The notes: a model not told the origin generated them from the letters alone. DNA of 38,607 nucleotides from an uncultured Clostridia bacterium (GCA_946186245.1 CAMHMN010000022.1:1-38607); one strand, 5' to 3'. Positions 8,179-16,905 are shown, counted from the stretch's first letter. Translations and numbers: made by a program.

Positions 8179-8194
8179 TGTTTCACGTGAAACA
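8179..8194. promoter_or_regulatory. parS site 4
   Basis: A perfect TGTTTCACGTGAAACA between rsmG and parA, 43 bp upstream of the parA promoter -35. ParB bound here could repress parAB. Confidence 0.97.
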
Positions 8195-8237
8195 TGCCTG
8201 ATTCACACAAAATTAAAGAAAAAAGTCCGAAAAGGGA

Positions 8238-8265
8238 TTGTAATTCAGAAAGTATATGCTATAAT
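8238..8265 (+). promoter_or_regulatory. parAB promoter
   Basis: TTGTAA (8238-8243), a 16-bp spacer and a perfect TATAAT (8260-8265), 47 bp upstream of the parA ATG. Confidence 0.75.
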
Positions 8266-8312
8266 CTTATATATGATTATTAGAATCTGATGAAAGAAAG
8301 GTGCTTTACATA

Positions 8313-9080
8313 ATGGGCAAAATAATCGCTGTGACCAACCAGAAGGGCGGCGTTGGCAAGACCACAACCGCAGTCAACCTCGCTTCTGCGCTTGGTACCA
8401 TGAATAAAAAGGTGCTTTTGGTGGACATTGACCCGCAGGGCAACGCAACTTCCGGCTTTGGCATCGACAAACAGGATAACCAGCAGTCTTCCTATACGGT
8501 CATGACCGGCGAAGCAGCAGCAGACGCGATTGCCATCAAGACGGAATTCAAAAATGTCTGGATCGTTCCGTCTGACATCAAAATGGCGGGTGCGGATCTG
8601 GAAATTTCAGAAGTAGACAATCGTGAATCTATCCTGAAAAAGGGATTGGCAGCCGCGCGTGAGAAATTTGATTTTGTTCTGATAGACTGCCCGCCCTCGC
8701 TCAGCCTGATCACCATCAATGCGTTGAATGCGGCTGACAGCGTGCTTGTGCCGATTCAGTGCGAATACTACGCGCTGGAAGGTCTTGCACAGCTCACCAG
8801 CACGGTTTCCAGAATCAAGCGTACCTACAACGCACATCTGGAAATTGAAGGCGTTCTCTTTACGATGTACGACGGAAGGCTCAATCTTACGCAGGAAGTC
8901 GCCGAGCAGGTCAAAAAATACTTCCCGAAGCAGGTCTTCAAGACCGTCATTCCGCGTACGGTACGTCTTTCCGAAGCACCCAGCTATGGGCAGCCCATCA
9001 ATTATTTTGATAAGAAGTCCAAAGGAACCGAGGCCTACGACAAGCTGGCGAAGGAAATTATCAAGAAAAATAAAAAATAA
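8313..9080 (+). CDS. parA: Chromosome partitioning ATPase ParA (Soj)
   Basis: The 255-residue protein has the deviant Walker A motif K-G-G-V-G-K-T-T (11-18), the D-x-D-P-Q-G-N segment near 40 and a Walker B-type hydrophobic strand ending D-C-P-P-S. It cycles between DNA-bound dimer and monomer and works with ParB-parS to segregate origins. It may also regulate DnaA, as Soj does. The ATG at 8313 is chosen over the in-frame GTG at 8301 because AAAGGTG then sits at normal spacing and the family starts at M-G-K-I-I-A. parB follows 26 bp downstream. Confidence 0.96.
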   Translation: MGKIIAVTNQKGGVGKTTTAVNLASALGTMNKKVLLVDIDPQGNATSGFGIDKQDNQQSSYTVMTGEAAADAIAIKTEFKNVWIVPSDIKMAGADLEISEVDNRESILKKGLAAAREKFDFVLIDCPPSLSLITINALNAADSVLVPIQCEYYALEGLAQLTSTVSRIKRTYNAHLEIEGVLFTMYDGRLNLTQEVAEQVKKYFPKQVFKTVIPRTVRLSEAPSYGQPINYFDKKSKGTEAYDKLAKEIIKKNKK

Positions 9081-9106
9081 GCAACAGAGTGGAGGCTTTA
9101 TAAAAT

Positions 9107-9982
9107 ATGGCAGGCAAGAGAGGCGGTCTTGGCAAAGGTTTGGATTCGCTATTTAATGACAATATCATCGAAGAAAGCGACAGCGTTCGCACGCTCCGCA
9201 TTTCAGAAATTGAGCCTAACCGAAATCAGCCCAGAAAGGAATTTGATCCCGCTGCGTTGGCTGAGCTGGCGGATTCTATCGCAGCTGTCGGCGTGATTCA
9301 GCCGTTGATCGTACGCCCGATTCCCAGCGGAGGATATCAGATCGTTGCCGGGGAAAGACGGTGGAGAGCTGCCCAGAGCGCAGGACTCACTGAGGTTCCT
9401 GTCGTGATCCGCGAATTGAGCGACAAGGAAGTCGATGAAATCGCGTTGATCGAAAATCTCCAGCGTGAAGATCTCAATCCTGTGGAGGAAGCGGAAGGCT
9501 ACAGACACCTGATGAATGAATACGGTATGACGCAGGAACAGGTCGCGGGAAGAGTTGGCAAATCCCGTCCCAGCGTTGCCAATTCCGTCCGTCTGTTGGA
9601 GCTGCCGGATTCGGTTCTCGGAATGCTGACCGCAGGCGATCTCACGGTCGGTCATGTCAGACCGCTTCTCGGACTGCATGATGAGGAAGCCATGATCCGG
9701 ATTGCCTGCCAGGCTGTCAAGAGAAAAATGACGGTCCGCGATGTCGAAAAACAGGTGAAGAAGGAAAAGGGGGAGGAATCTCCCTCTAAAAAGGCACAGA
9801 CAGAGCGCGATAATTACTTTGATGAAGTGGAAATTGCGCTTTCCATGGCCTTGGGGCGTAAGGTGAAGGTCGTGGGTTCATCCGAAAAAGGCACGCTGGA
9901 AGTGGATTTCTTCTCGAATGACGACCTTGCCGAGCTTGCCAACCGACTGGGCGGAAATACTCAAAACAACAATAATTATTAA
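9107..9982 (+). CDS. parB: Chromosome partitioning protein ParB (Spo0J)
   Basis: The 291-residue protein starts with the family N-terminus ([16 protein letters not shown]) that stimulates the ParA ATPase. It has the CTP-binding motifs near Q-P-R-K (41-44) and G-E-R-R-W-R-A-A (82-89), and a helix-turn-helix near 140-170 ([19 protein letters not shown]). A C-terminal dimerisation domain follows a charged linker. It should bind the four parS sites in this window. The G-E-R-R motif marks a canonical ParB clamp rather than a plasmid relative. Confidence 0.96.
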   Translation: MAGKRGGLGKGLDSLFNDNIIEESDSVRTLRISEIEPNRNQPRKEFDPAALAELADSIAAVGVIQPLIVRPIPSGGYQIVAGERRWRAAQSAGLTEVPVVIRELSDKEVDEIALIENLQREDLNPVEEAEGYRHLMNEYGMTQEQVAGRVGKSRPSVANSVRLLELPDSVLGMLTAGDLTVGHVRPLLGLHDEEAMIRIACQAVKRKMTVRDVEKQVKKEKGEESPSKKAQTERDNYFDEVEIALSMALGRKVKVVGSSEKGTLEVDFFSNDDLAELANRLGGNTQNNNNY

Positions 9983-10115
9983 GCAATCAATATTATTTAT
10001 TAATAAAATATAGAACAAACCAGAAGGGGGCATTTTTTTTCATGAGCGACTCTGACGGTTCGCCGCGAAAACAGATCTCAGTTCTTTTTGAATTTCGATT
10101 CGGAGGGAAGACCAG

Positions 10116-11513
10116 ATGAATAGTCCATTTACGCTGCTTCTCATTCTTCTTCTGACCTCCGTCACATTTCTGCTTCATCTCAGTGAATCGGCTGTCATTT
10201 CCGCAAACTTCAGCCGCATCCGGCAGCTGGAGGAGGAAAGGGATAAAAAGGCCATGAAGCTCGCCGCGCTGCGCTCCACATACAAGCCGTATTTTTACGC
10301 ATGTGTCCGTTCGGTGAGTGCGGTCTGCGCCTTTGTCATTTCCGCGCTTTCCATTCAATTTCTTTATCCGCCGGTCTTCAGGATGATCAGTCATTGGGGC
10401 AGACTGAGCGTGGACGCGTCAAAAACCGTTTCCATGCTGTGTGTGGCTCTGGCGGTGCTCAGTTTTTACATCGTCAACGGAAAAATCATCCCGCGTAAAA
10501 TCGGCATTCACCGTTGTGAAACCATTGCCTATTCCGTTTCCGGAATCATCATGTTTTTCATCAAGCTGCTCTATCCCTACATCATTCTGCTGCTGGGAAT
10601 CAGCAATTTTGTGGTCAAGATTTTCGGCGTTCCGGCGCACGCGGACGAAAAACTTGCCACGGAGGACGAGATTCTCATGATGGTTGACGCGAGCGGGGAG
10701 AAGGGCGTCATTGAAGAATCCGAAGCCGATATGATCGCGAACATCTTTGAATTCGGAGATACCACCGCGAGCGAAGCCATGACCCACCGCACCGACGTTG
10801 AAGCGCTGGAATACACATCCACCGTCCGACAGGCCGTTGATTTTGCGCTGGAAAACGGATTTTCCCGTATTCCCGTCTACAAGGATGACCTGGACAACAT
10901 TCAGGGCGTTCTCTATGTCAAAGACCTGCTCAAGTACGTCGGCAAATCGGAGGACTGCGATACGCAGATTTACATGCTGATGCGCCCGGCGTGTTATATT
11001 CCCGAAACAAAAAAGCTGAGCGAATTGTTCGGCGAAATGACGGAAACCAAGGTGCAGATGGCAGTGGTCGTGGATGAATACGGAGGCACGTCCGGCATTA
11101 TTACCATGGAGGATCTCATCGAGTCGATTCTGGGAAATATTCAGGATGAATTTGACAATGAGGATGAGGAAATCAGCCAGGTCAGCGACAATACCTTTAC
11201 CATAGACGGTACGACTTCGATTTATGAAGTGTCGGATTTGCTGGACATTGAATTGCCCGAAGGAGATTACGACACGCTGGCCGGCTATATTGTGAGCACG
11301 CTTGGCCGGATTCCCACCGAAAACGAGCATCCCACAGTGACCTATGAAAATGCGGAATTTACCGTGGAACAGGTGATCGACCGACGCATCACCAAGGTCA
11401 GAGTGGTCAAAAATACCGATGACCAACCTGTGACGGACCCGGATCATGACGCCGACAAGGCTGAAAGCAAGAAAATATCGGCTGAAGAAAGCAATAAAAA
11501 TTCCAATGAGTAA
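10116..11513 (+). CDS. CNNM-domain / CBS-pair membrane protein (CorC/HlyC family)
   Basis: The 465-residue protein starts with an N-terminal membrane domain (CNNM, formerly DUF21) with about four hydrophobic segments in residues 1-175, including the S-E-S-A-V-I-S-A segment. A tandem CBS pair follows (about 200-325; includes G-F-S-R-I-P-V-Y and V-V-V-D-E-Y-G-G-T-S-G-I-I-T-M-E-D), then a CorC_HlyC C-terminal domain (about 345-430). Family members are linked to Mg2+ transport and some export Mg2+. The old name hemolysin is not functional evidence. The start has a GGAGGGAAG binding site. It overlaps the next gene by 8 bp. Confidence 0.9.
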   Translation: MNSPFTLLLILLLTSVTFLLHLSESAVISANFSRIRQLEEERDKKAMKLAALRSTYKPYFYACVRSVSAVCAFVISALSIQFLYPPVFRMISHWGRLSVDASKTVSMLCVALAVLSFYIVNGKIIPRKIGIHRCETIAYSVSGIIMFFIKLLYPYIILLLGISNFVVKIFGVPAHADEKLATEDEILMMVDASGEKGVIEESEADMIANIFEFGDTTASEAMTHRTDVEALEYTSTVRQAVDFALENGFSRIPVYKDDLDNIQGVLYVKDLLKYVGKSEDCDTQIYMLMRPACYIPETKKLSELFGEMTETKVQMAVVVDEYGGTSGIITMEDLIESILGNIQDEFDNEDEEISQVSDNTFTIDGTTSIYEVSDLLDIELPEGDYDTLAGYIVSTLGRIPTENEHPTVTYENAEFTVEQVIDRRITKVRVVKNTDDQPVTDPDHDADKAESKKISAEESNKNSNE

Positions 11514-11844
11514 TAATCTTAATTTTTATAACAAGGTGTATGAGACAGTACGCCGTATTCCAAGGGGAAAGGTGGCAACCTACGGACAGATTGCCGCACT
11601 GTGCGGTTCACCGAAGGCGGCGAGGATCGTAGGCAGCGCTCTCCATCACAATCCCGAACCGGGCATCATTCCCTGCCACCGCGTGGTGAATCGGTTCGGC
11701 AGACTGGCGCCGGATTTTGCCTTCGGCGGAATGCAGGTGCAGAAGGAACTGCTGGAAAAGGAGCAGGTATCGGTCGGCGATGATAATTGCGTCGATCTGT
11801 CCGTCTTCCTCTGGAATGGAAGTATGACCCACAATGAATGGTAA
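11506..11844 (+). CDS. Small MGMT-family DNA alkyltransferase
   Basis: The 112-residue protein is a single DNA-binding domain of the O6-alkylguanine-DNA alkyltransferase family (R-I-P-x-G-x-V-x-T-Y-G-Q-I-A, about 17-30; R-x-V-G-x-A-L near 40-46). The active-site motif is P-C-H-R-V near 56-60. The cysteine is retained, unlike alkyltransferase-like proteins with P-W-H-R, so real dealkylation is possible. It lacks the usual N-terminal domain, like many short bacterial relatives. I place the start at ATG 11506, overlapping the upstream gene; the frame is open further upstream. Confidence 0.85.
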   Translation: MSNNLNFYNKVYETVRRIPRGKVATYGQIAALCGSPKAARIVGSALHHNPEPGIIPCHRVVNRFGRLAPDFAFGGMQVQKELLEKEQVSVGDDNCVDLSVFLWNGSMTHNEW

Positions 11845-11859
11845 TATTTTAAACTTATA

Positions 11860-11889
11860 TTACAGTTTGGAATAAATTTAGCTTATAAT
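11860..11889 (+). promoter_or_regulatory. Promoter of the queT-type gene
   Basis: TTACAG (11860-11865), an 18-bp spacer and a perfect TATAAT (11884-11889). It would start a transcript near 11896 with a leader of about 110 nt. Confidence 0.7.
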
Positions 11890-11895
11890 TCGCGG

Positions 11896-12005
11896 TATTT
11901 CGACATGAAACAGGCTGCCGCGTGATTATAAATAAGGTCAGTCGCAACCTCCTGACCTTGTCCGTCCTGAACGGACAACTAATCAAAATACGGAGTGATC
12001 TACAA
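11896..12005 (+). promoter_or_regulatory. Structured leader of the queT-type gene, candidate preQ1 riboswitch
   Basis: The leader contains AAGGTCAG (11934-11941) pairing with CTGACCTT (11952-11959) around a pyrimidine-rich loop containing ACCTC. A second hairpin follows, GTCCGT with ACGGAC (about 11960-11976). The stretch ending just before the start has the binding site CGGAGTGA, and GGAG there can pair with CTCC at the loop edge. A loop that sequesters the ribosome site resembles the logic of preQ1-II/III riboswitches, which precede queT genes. I cannot match a class consensus, so this stays a candidate. Confidence 0.45.
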
Positions 12006-12536
12006 ATGAACAACAGAAGCAAACTGATTTTCCTCACGCAGGGCGGCTTGATTGCGGCCCTCTACACGGTCGCGACACTGGCGCTGGCGCCGTTTTCATT
12101 CGGCCCCATCCAGTTTCGTGCTTCGGAAGCCCTGACCGTCATGCCGATTTTCACATTTTCGGCTGTCCCCGGACTGACAGTGGGCTGCATCATTGCCAAC
12201 GCCGTGGGCGTAGCGACCGGAGCGAATATCGCCGGATGGCTGGATGTCCTGCTGGGCAGCCTGGCTACACTGATGGCAGCCATCTGCACGCGCATGCTTC
12301 GCGATGTGAAGGTGATGGGAATCCCGCTTCTCGCCCTGCTCCCGCCGGTCATATTCAACGCACTGATTGTCGGTGCGGAGCTTTCCTTATTTATCCCCGA
12401 AGGCGATCCCTACTGGTTCTGCCTGCTGACCGTCGGCGCGGGAGAACTCGGTGTGGTTCTTCTCCTGGGAATTCCGCTGATCATCGCCCTGCGGAATTCC
12501 AAACTCTTTACGGAAGGAACCGGCAGACTGAAATAA
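12006..12536 (+). CDS. QueT-type transporter (queuosine precursor uptake)
   Basis: The 176-residue multi-pass membrane protein has the QueT (COG4708) signature: F-G-P-I-Q-F-R-x-S-E-A-L-T-V-x-P near residues 37-52, followed by a P-G-L-T-V-G-C-I-I-A-N-A-x-G segment. QueT proteins are the substrate-binding components of ECF-type importers for queuosine precursors. About five to six hydrophobic segments can be seen. I choose ATG 12006 because GGAGTGA lies upstream; the frame extends to 11922 but that part overlaps the structured leader. It is transcribed from its own promoter and ends at a long hairpin. No queuosine biosynthesis gene is nearby. Confidence 0.83.
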   Translation: MNNRSKLIFLTQGGLIAALYTVATLALAPFSFGPIQFRASEALTVMPIFTFSAVPGLTVGCIIANAVGVATGANIAGWLDVLLGSLATLMAAICTRMLRDVKVMGIPLLALLPPVIFNALIVGAELSLFIPEGDPYWFCLLTVGAGELGVVLLLGIPLIIALRNSKLFTEGTGRLK

Positions 12537-12561
12537 CAACCCCATTCACGGTCGATTCATA

Positions 12562-12667
12562 AAGAAAAAAGCCTTTGTACAGTCATCATCTGTCCTTCAG
12601 ACTAAACAAAAGATAGGTTGCGTTTGTTTAGTCAAGTGGAACGGATATGACTGTCAAAGGCTTTTAA
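12562..12667. terminator. Long bidirectional hairpin between convergent genes
   Basis: AAAAGCCTTTG and ACAGTCAT (12567-12586, one bulged T) pair with ATGACTGT and CAAAGGCTTTT (12647-12665). An inner perfect 11-bp stem joins GACTAAACAAA (12600-12610) and TTTGTTTAGTC (12623-12633). The linking arms pair imperfectly. A/T runs flank both sides, so it can terminate transcription from queT and from the opposing gene. At about 100 nt it is far longer than a usual terminator. Confidence 0.75.
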
Positions 12668-12701
12668 TTATTCCAAATTGTAATTTATCTGTCAGGTTAT
12701 A

Positions 12702-13763
12702 CTATCCGACAACTGTAAAGGAACTTCTTGCCACGGTGACATTTTCAAGAGCTGCCAGCAGTTTGTAGCTGCCTTCCTTTTCCGGGGAGGTGAATTCGGT
12801 CATCAGCGATTGGTAGAGAATCTGGCCGGTGCCGATCTGATCGCGGATAATATTGGGCGTGAGGAATTCACTGATCAGATTGCCGTCCGAGTCGGTAATG
12901 TAAACCGTCAGCCCCACATCTTCAAAAGGATCAATGGTTCCGCTGAGAATCATCGAGGTTTTATAAGGCGAATTTGCTGCCAGTTGGTAGGCCACACGAA
13001 CCATCACCTGGTTTCTGGATTGATTTTCACATGCTACAAATCGTATAATACTGACATTATTATACGATTCGGAATTTCTGAGCGTCGTAAAGTCTGATTT
13101 GGCAACGCCGGCATACTTGGTATCCGGCATCACACAGACCGTATAATGCAGCTCGGACAGCAGTCCGGTCAGCCTGCACTGCTTGGTCTCCGCGCCGGCG
13201 GGAACCGAAATGGGGGCGGAAGTGAGATGCCGTTTCCGGTTCTGGTCCAGGGCGTAGGCGATGACGGTGAAACCCGTGTCCCTGCCCTCGTAAGTCCAGG
13301 AAACGGTAGCGCTGCTGCCGTCAACTTCTTCCACATTGACGGACGTGACATTGCAGTAGGGAGAGGTGCGGCAGTCCAGTTCGTACGGTTCCTGCTCGCC
13401 GTTTTCATCAATGGGGATGATCGTCACCTTGTATTCCTTATCCGGCTCAAGGTCGTGAATGGCGGCAAAGGGATGACGCGTTCGTACCCCGGTGACCTCG
13501 GCACCGGTTTTTTCGGCGCATTTCACGTTGAATTCCAACGACGCGTCGGAACTGCTCCATGAAATAAGCAGCGATTTGTCGGTCTGGCCGATCTGCTGAG
13601 CACTGTAGACCGTTGCCTGCGTCGCATCGCCCCGGCGATGGAACAGCTCCACAAAGAAAAACACAAGACATACCGTTGTCACGACGCCGACCACCATCAG
13701 AATGAGGGAGATCTTATCAAGCTGTTTTTCCATTTTTGTATGGCTGGCATTACTTTTATCCAT
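12702..13763 (-). CDS. Membrane-anchored fibronectin type III-like protein
   Basis: The 353-residue protein has a short cytosolic N-terminus, a TM helix at about 17-40 and an extracytoplasmic part. The latter has two beta-sandwich repeats resembling FN3 (about 60-135 with L-L-I-S-W-S and L-E-P-D-K-E-Y-K-V-T-I; about 140-225 with A-T-V-S-W-T-Y and L-L-S-E-L-H-Y-T-V). A further all-beta C-terminal domain completes it. No catalytic motif is seen. The start is either ATG at 13763 (used here) or an in-frame TTG five codons upstream; binding-site support is weak for both. It ends at the long hairpin and follows the zinc-ribbon gene by 52 bp, so they may be co-transcribed. The function is unknown; binding at the cell surface is inferred. 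Confidence 0.75.
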   Translation of the reverse strand: MDKSNASHTKMEKQLDKISLILMVVGVVTTVCLVFFFVELFHRRGDATQATVYSAQQIGQTDKSLLISWSSSDASLEFNVKCAEKTGAEVTGVRTRHPFAAIHDLEPDKEYKVTIIPIDENGEQEPYELDCRTSPYCNVTSVNVEEVDGSSATVSWTYEGRDTGFTVIAYALDQNRKRHLTSAPISVPAGAETKQCRLTGLLSELHYTVCVMPDTKYAGVAKSDFTTLRNSESYNNVSIIRFVACENQSRNQVMVRVAYQLAANSPYKTSMILSGTIDPFEDVGLTVYITDSDGNLISEFLTPNIIRDQIGTGQILYQSLMTEFTSPEKEGSYKLLAALENVTVARSSFTVVG

Positions 13764-13815
13764 GTCTGAAAATTCCAATCCGTTATATTTGCAGATAAAT
13801 CAACTTTCAGGAAAG

Positions 13816-14751
13816 TCAATTGGAGGCAGCATCGTCGGAGGAAGATTCTTCCGGCTGTTCGCTGGATGTGTCATCCAGGGTGGAGGATTCCTCCGGCACA
13901 TCAATGGCAATGCCTGCCTCGACGGTGGAAGCGTCGGAAACGGCTTCCTCCTCGCTGCGGAAAACCTTGTCTTCCGTCAGATCCCAGCGGATGCAGGGGC
14001 TCTGGTCATCCTTGCTGACAATGAAGGCGATATAGGTTTCCAATTCCTCTCCCTTGCTGATGAGGCTGTACTTGTTGACGTAATCCAGGCTGCTCAGCGC
14101 GTTGTAATCGGAGGAAAACAGACTGACGGTGTTGGAAGGATAGGCGGCGGGATAGCTCATCGGCAGGGTGACAATGGCTTCCTTATCCTGGTTGGTGATT
14201 TTTACGGTGAATCGGGCGAGATAGATATCCTCCGCATCCGGGTCGTATTCGGGGAGAGTGGCTCCCTCGAGCATCTTCAGGGCGGCTTCACCGCGATAGA
14301 CGCCCGTCATGGTCACTTCATATTCGGTCTGGACTTCCCCCTCGGAAAAGCTGTACAGCTCCTTCTTGAAGGAAATCGGCGTATTGAGTCCGGCGGGCGT
14401 TTCGGAGGTGTACTTGTTTTCGCCGCTGTAATAATCCTTGAAGAATTGGTCCAGGTCGTCGTCGTATTCATTGGAATCAAAATCGTCAACGGCGTCAATG
14501 CCGTATTGATCCGACGTTTTGACCGCCTGGTAGGCTGTAAAGGCGATCAGAATGACAAAAGCCGCTATAATGCTGAAGACTGACACAAGAATGGAAATGA
14601 CAATGGCCGCTATTTCAGCGCCGCTTTTATTTCCCGTCTTTTTGGCAGCCGCGTACGACGGCTGATTCTGCGGGGCAGGCTGAAGGGTTCCGCACCGGGG
14701 ACACTCCTGGAAGGAAACGGGGGACTCATATCCGCATCTGATACATTTCAT
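13816..14751 (-). CDS. Zinc-ribbon, single-TM protein with DUF4352-like extracytoplasmic domain
   Basis: The 311-residue protein begins with a zinc ribbon (C3-x2-C6 and C17-x2-C20), followed by one strong TM helix at about 46-72, an acidic linker (D-D-F-D-S-N-E-Y-D-D-D) and a beta-rich domain. The final 45 residues are a Ser/Glu/Asp-rich tail. A cytosolic zinc ribbon joined to an external domain is the layout of S. aureus TcaA-type proteins, though no homology can be claimed. The second ATG is chosen since GGAAG then lies 7 nt upstream, whereas it would almost touch the first ATG. The role is unknown. Confidence 0.75.
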   Translation of the reverse strand: MKCIRCGYESPVSFQECPRCGTLQPAPQNQPSYAAAKKTGNKSGAEIAAIVISILVSVFSIIAAFVILIAFTAYQAVKTSDQYGIDAVDDFDSNEYDDDLDQFFKDYYSGENKYTSETPAGLNTPISFKKELYSFSEGEVQTEYEVTMTGVYRGEAALKMLEGATLPEYDPDAEDIYLARFTVKITNQDKEAIVTLPMSYPAAYPSNTVSLFSSDYNALSSLDYVNKYSLISKGEELETYIAFIVSKDDQSPCIRWDLTEDKVFRSEEEAVSDASTVEAGIAIDVPEESSTLDDTSSEQPEESSSDDAASN

Positions 14752-14983
14752 AAGCATACTTCCTTTTCATTATTATCGTCAGAGATAACGGAATTACTCT
14801 ATCATTAATATACACCAATCAAAATAAAAAAGCAATAAAATATAAATTTATTATTTATATTTTATATGTTGTATTGCATTTGCCGATTTTTTTTAGTATA
14901 ATAACGATGAATGATTATCTTGATGTGATTCGAGGTCGTCATCCATCCGCAAACAGAGATCATAACAGGACGGAGAGAGTGCC
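14752..14983. other. Divergent AT-rich intergenic region
   Basis: This separates the minus-strand zinc-ribbon gene from the plus-strand three-gene cluster. It is very AT-rich around 14815-14880. It holds a good plus-strand promoter at 14874-14902. No comparably clear minus-strand promoter is seen. Confidence 0.5.
14874..14902 (+). promoter_or_regulatory. Promoter of the G-x-W gene cluster
   Basis: TTGCAT (14874-14879), a 17-bp spacer and a perfect TATAAT (14897-14902), 81 bp before the first gene of the cluster at 14984. Confidence 0.75.
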
Positions 14984-16057
14984 ATGAACGATATTTACAG
15001 CCCTTCGCAGAACACAGACGAAACCGGCGAACTGAATTTTGATCCCATTCCCATGCCGGCCGGGTCAGGCGATATGCCCGAACTGAATTTTGACATTCCT
15101 TCGCTGGACGACCCGATCAAGACAGAGGATTTTGATCCCGCCATCTTCGGATCCTACGGTGAGGAAACCAAGTCCGCTGATCCCGACGCGATACCTGATT
15201 TCAGCGTGCCGCAGTTCGATCTGCCTTCGGGCGATTCCCAATCCGACGGGAGCGACCCCTTCAGTCCGGTGCTGAATTTCACGGGGGATACGCCGGCCAT
15301 TCCCGACGAGCCCTTTACCATGCCGGAGGAGGATCTGGTAATCCCTGATATTCCGACTCCCGCCGTGGATCACAGCCGGGTCAGCAAAAAGAGCCTGAGC
15401 TATGAAACCACCGTGAAGATCAAGAACGCTCGCCACGCCGAAAGAAACGAGAAGCTCATCAACGAGCCTGTCAAAAAGAATGCCCGTCCCGCTTACGTTC
15501 CCAAGCAGCGGGAATTCAACGGCATTGCCTCGGGAACGGCCCACGTCAGCGGCGGTCTGCCCGAGCTGAAAGACAATCAGATGTATGTCGCGGTCACTCC
15601 CAAGGAGCTGCGCCGGCTCAAGAGCCGCAAATTCAGAGGATTAGGCGTTTTCTTCACGCTTTGTCTTGCCGTGATCGCCGCTTTCTGCATATGGTACTAC
15701 GTCAATTCCTTTGCCGATCCCATCGTGGGCAGATGGAGGGGCAATATCAGCTCGGTTTCACTGGGAATACAGGCTCTCAGCGAGCTTGACCAGGACGCCA
15801 TGTCTTCCACATGGGAATTCAACAACAGCGGCTCGATGTACGTCAACCTGGTGCTGAATGACACGCCCGTCAGTCTGAGCGGCAGCTATGTGAAGATGAC
15901 CGACGGAGACGGCGAACAATACCTTTCCATGACGCTGAAAAATCCCATGGACAATCAGGATTACAACGTAAAGATGTATTATACGATAACCGGTCAGATC
16001 CTGCAATTCAACGATATGGACGGAGCAGGAGCCGAAATAGATCTAGTCAGGGAATGA
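14984..16057 (+). CDS. Single-TM protein with acidic cytosolic region and external G-x-W domain
   Basis: The 357-residue protein has a long acidic Pro/Asp-rich N-terminus with repeated short motifs (E-L-N-F-D at 16-20 and 33-37; V-P-Q-F-D-L near 75-80; F-S-P-V-L-N-F at 93-99). A basic stretch and TM helix follow at about 220-240. The external part begins D-P-I-V-G-R-W-R-G (245-253) and is beta-rich, resembling the small lipocalin-like or META-like sensor folds. No zinc ribbon is present, unlike the next two genes. It starts a tight cluster: the next ORF begins 4 bp after its stop. The function is unknown. The shared motifs suggest common protein partners in the cytosol. Confidence 0.78.
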   Translation: MNDIYSPSQNTDETGELNFDPIPMPAGSGDMPELNFDIPSLDDPIKTEDFDPAIFGSYGEETKSADPDAIPDFSVPQFDLPSGDSQSDGSDPFSPVLNFTGDTPAIPDEPFTMPEEDLVIPDIPTPAVDHSRVSKKSLSYETTVKIKNARHAERNEKLINEPVKKNARPAYVPKQREFNGIASGTAHVSGGLPELKDNQMYVAVTPKELRRLKSRKFRGLGVFFTLCLAVIAAFCIWYYVNSFADPIVGRWRGNISSVSLGIQALSELDQDAMSSTWEFNNSGSMYVNLVLNDTPVSLSGSYVKMTDGDGEQYLSMTLKNPMDNQDYNVKMYYTITGQILQFNDMDGAGAEIDLVRE

Positions 16058-16061
16058 TAGA

Positions 16062-16874
16062 ATGTTGTATTGCAGCAAGTGCGGCCGCAAGCTGGGCGTG
16101 AATGATAAATTCTGCCCGAAATGCGGCGAAAAGAACACAGGCAACGTCACCGCGCCCAAGCAGAACGCCGCTGAACCCGGCGCGGCGGCAAACAGCAGCA
16201 AGCCTGTGCAGCATGAAATGAACACCGCTGATCCCAATGCCATTCAGTATGTGTATGTCAACAAGAAAACGGGCAAGATCACAAACAATCCCCATGTAAA
16301 AACCAAATCGGAGGGCTGCCTGCAGTTTTTTGCCATTGCCTTGGGCGCCGTGGCGCTGGTATTCGTCATGGTGGCGGGTTCGGTGTTTCTCACGGGATAT
16401 CTGTCAGGGGGGTCCGCCGATGACGGGCATTCGGGAATCACGCAGGAAGAGGTCGAACCTCCGGAGGTAAGCTCCTGGGCCGTCTCCTCCGAAACAAGAC
16501 CCACGCAGCCGGTTTCTTCGGAGCCGGTTTCTTCGGAGCCGTCCATTCCGGAGGAACTGACGGCGGAATACATGCAGAATAAGATTAAGGGTACGTGGAA
16601 AACCGACGTTCCCTACAAAAAAATGACGCTTCCCGGCACCTTTGAATTTGACGGAAAAGGCAAATGCAAATGCAGCATCAAGGCGTTCCTGTTCTCAAAA
16701 AAGTTTGAAGGAACCTACACCATCAAAGACGGCGGAGAATGCCGGCTGACGCTCGAGGGCATCAGAGAGTATACCGACGACGATACCATGGTGGGCGATC
16801 TGAAATTTGTCACAGACGACAGCATGGAATTCACCGTCGAGAATACGGTGTGGAAATTATCCAGGGTGGAATAA
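16062..16874 (+). CDS. Zinc-ribbon, single-TM protein with external G-T-W domain
   Basis: The 270-residue protein has a zinc ribbon (C4-x2-C7 and C18-x2-C21), then a low-complexity linker and a TM helix at 87-114. An external Ser/Glu/Pro linker carries the repeat S-S-E-P-V-S-S-E-P (152-160). The C-terminal domain starts K-G-T-W-K at 176-180 and has alternating beta strands (T-F-E-F-D-G-K-G-K-C; F-E-G-T-Y-T-I). The layout suggests a cytosolic zinc-binding part linked to an outside sensor or binding domain. It lies 4 bp after the previous gene and 31 bp before the next. No enzyme motif is seen. Confidence 0.78.
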   Translation: MLYCSKCGRKLGVNDKFCPKCGEKNTGNVTAPKQNAAEPGAAANSSKPVQHEMNTADPNAIQYVYVNKKTGKITNNPHVKTKSEGCLQFFAIALGAVALVFVMVAGSVFLTGYLSGGSADDGHSGITQEEVEPPEVSSWAVSSETRPTQPVSSEPVSSEPSIPEELTAEYMQNKIKGTWKTDVPYKKMTLPGTFEFDGKGKCKCSIKAFLFSKKFEGTYTIKDGGECRLTLEGIREYTDDDTMVGDLKFVTDDSMEFTVENTVWKLSRVE

Positions 16875-16905
16875 TCACACCGGTCAGCAGGAGGAAATTT
16901 ATTTC

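Noticed and set aside
10419..11447. 342-residue minus-strand ORF opposite the CNNM gene
   Set aside because: It is a shadow of a well-supported CBS-domain coding sequence, with no ribosome site.
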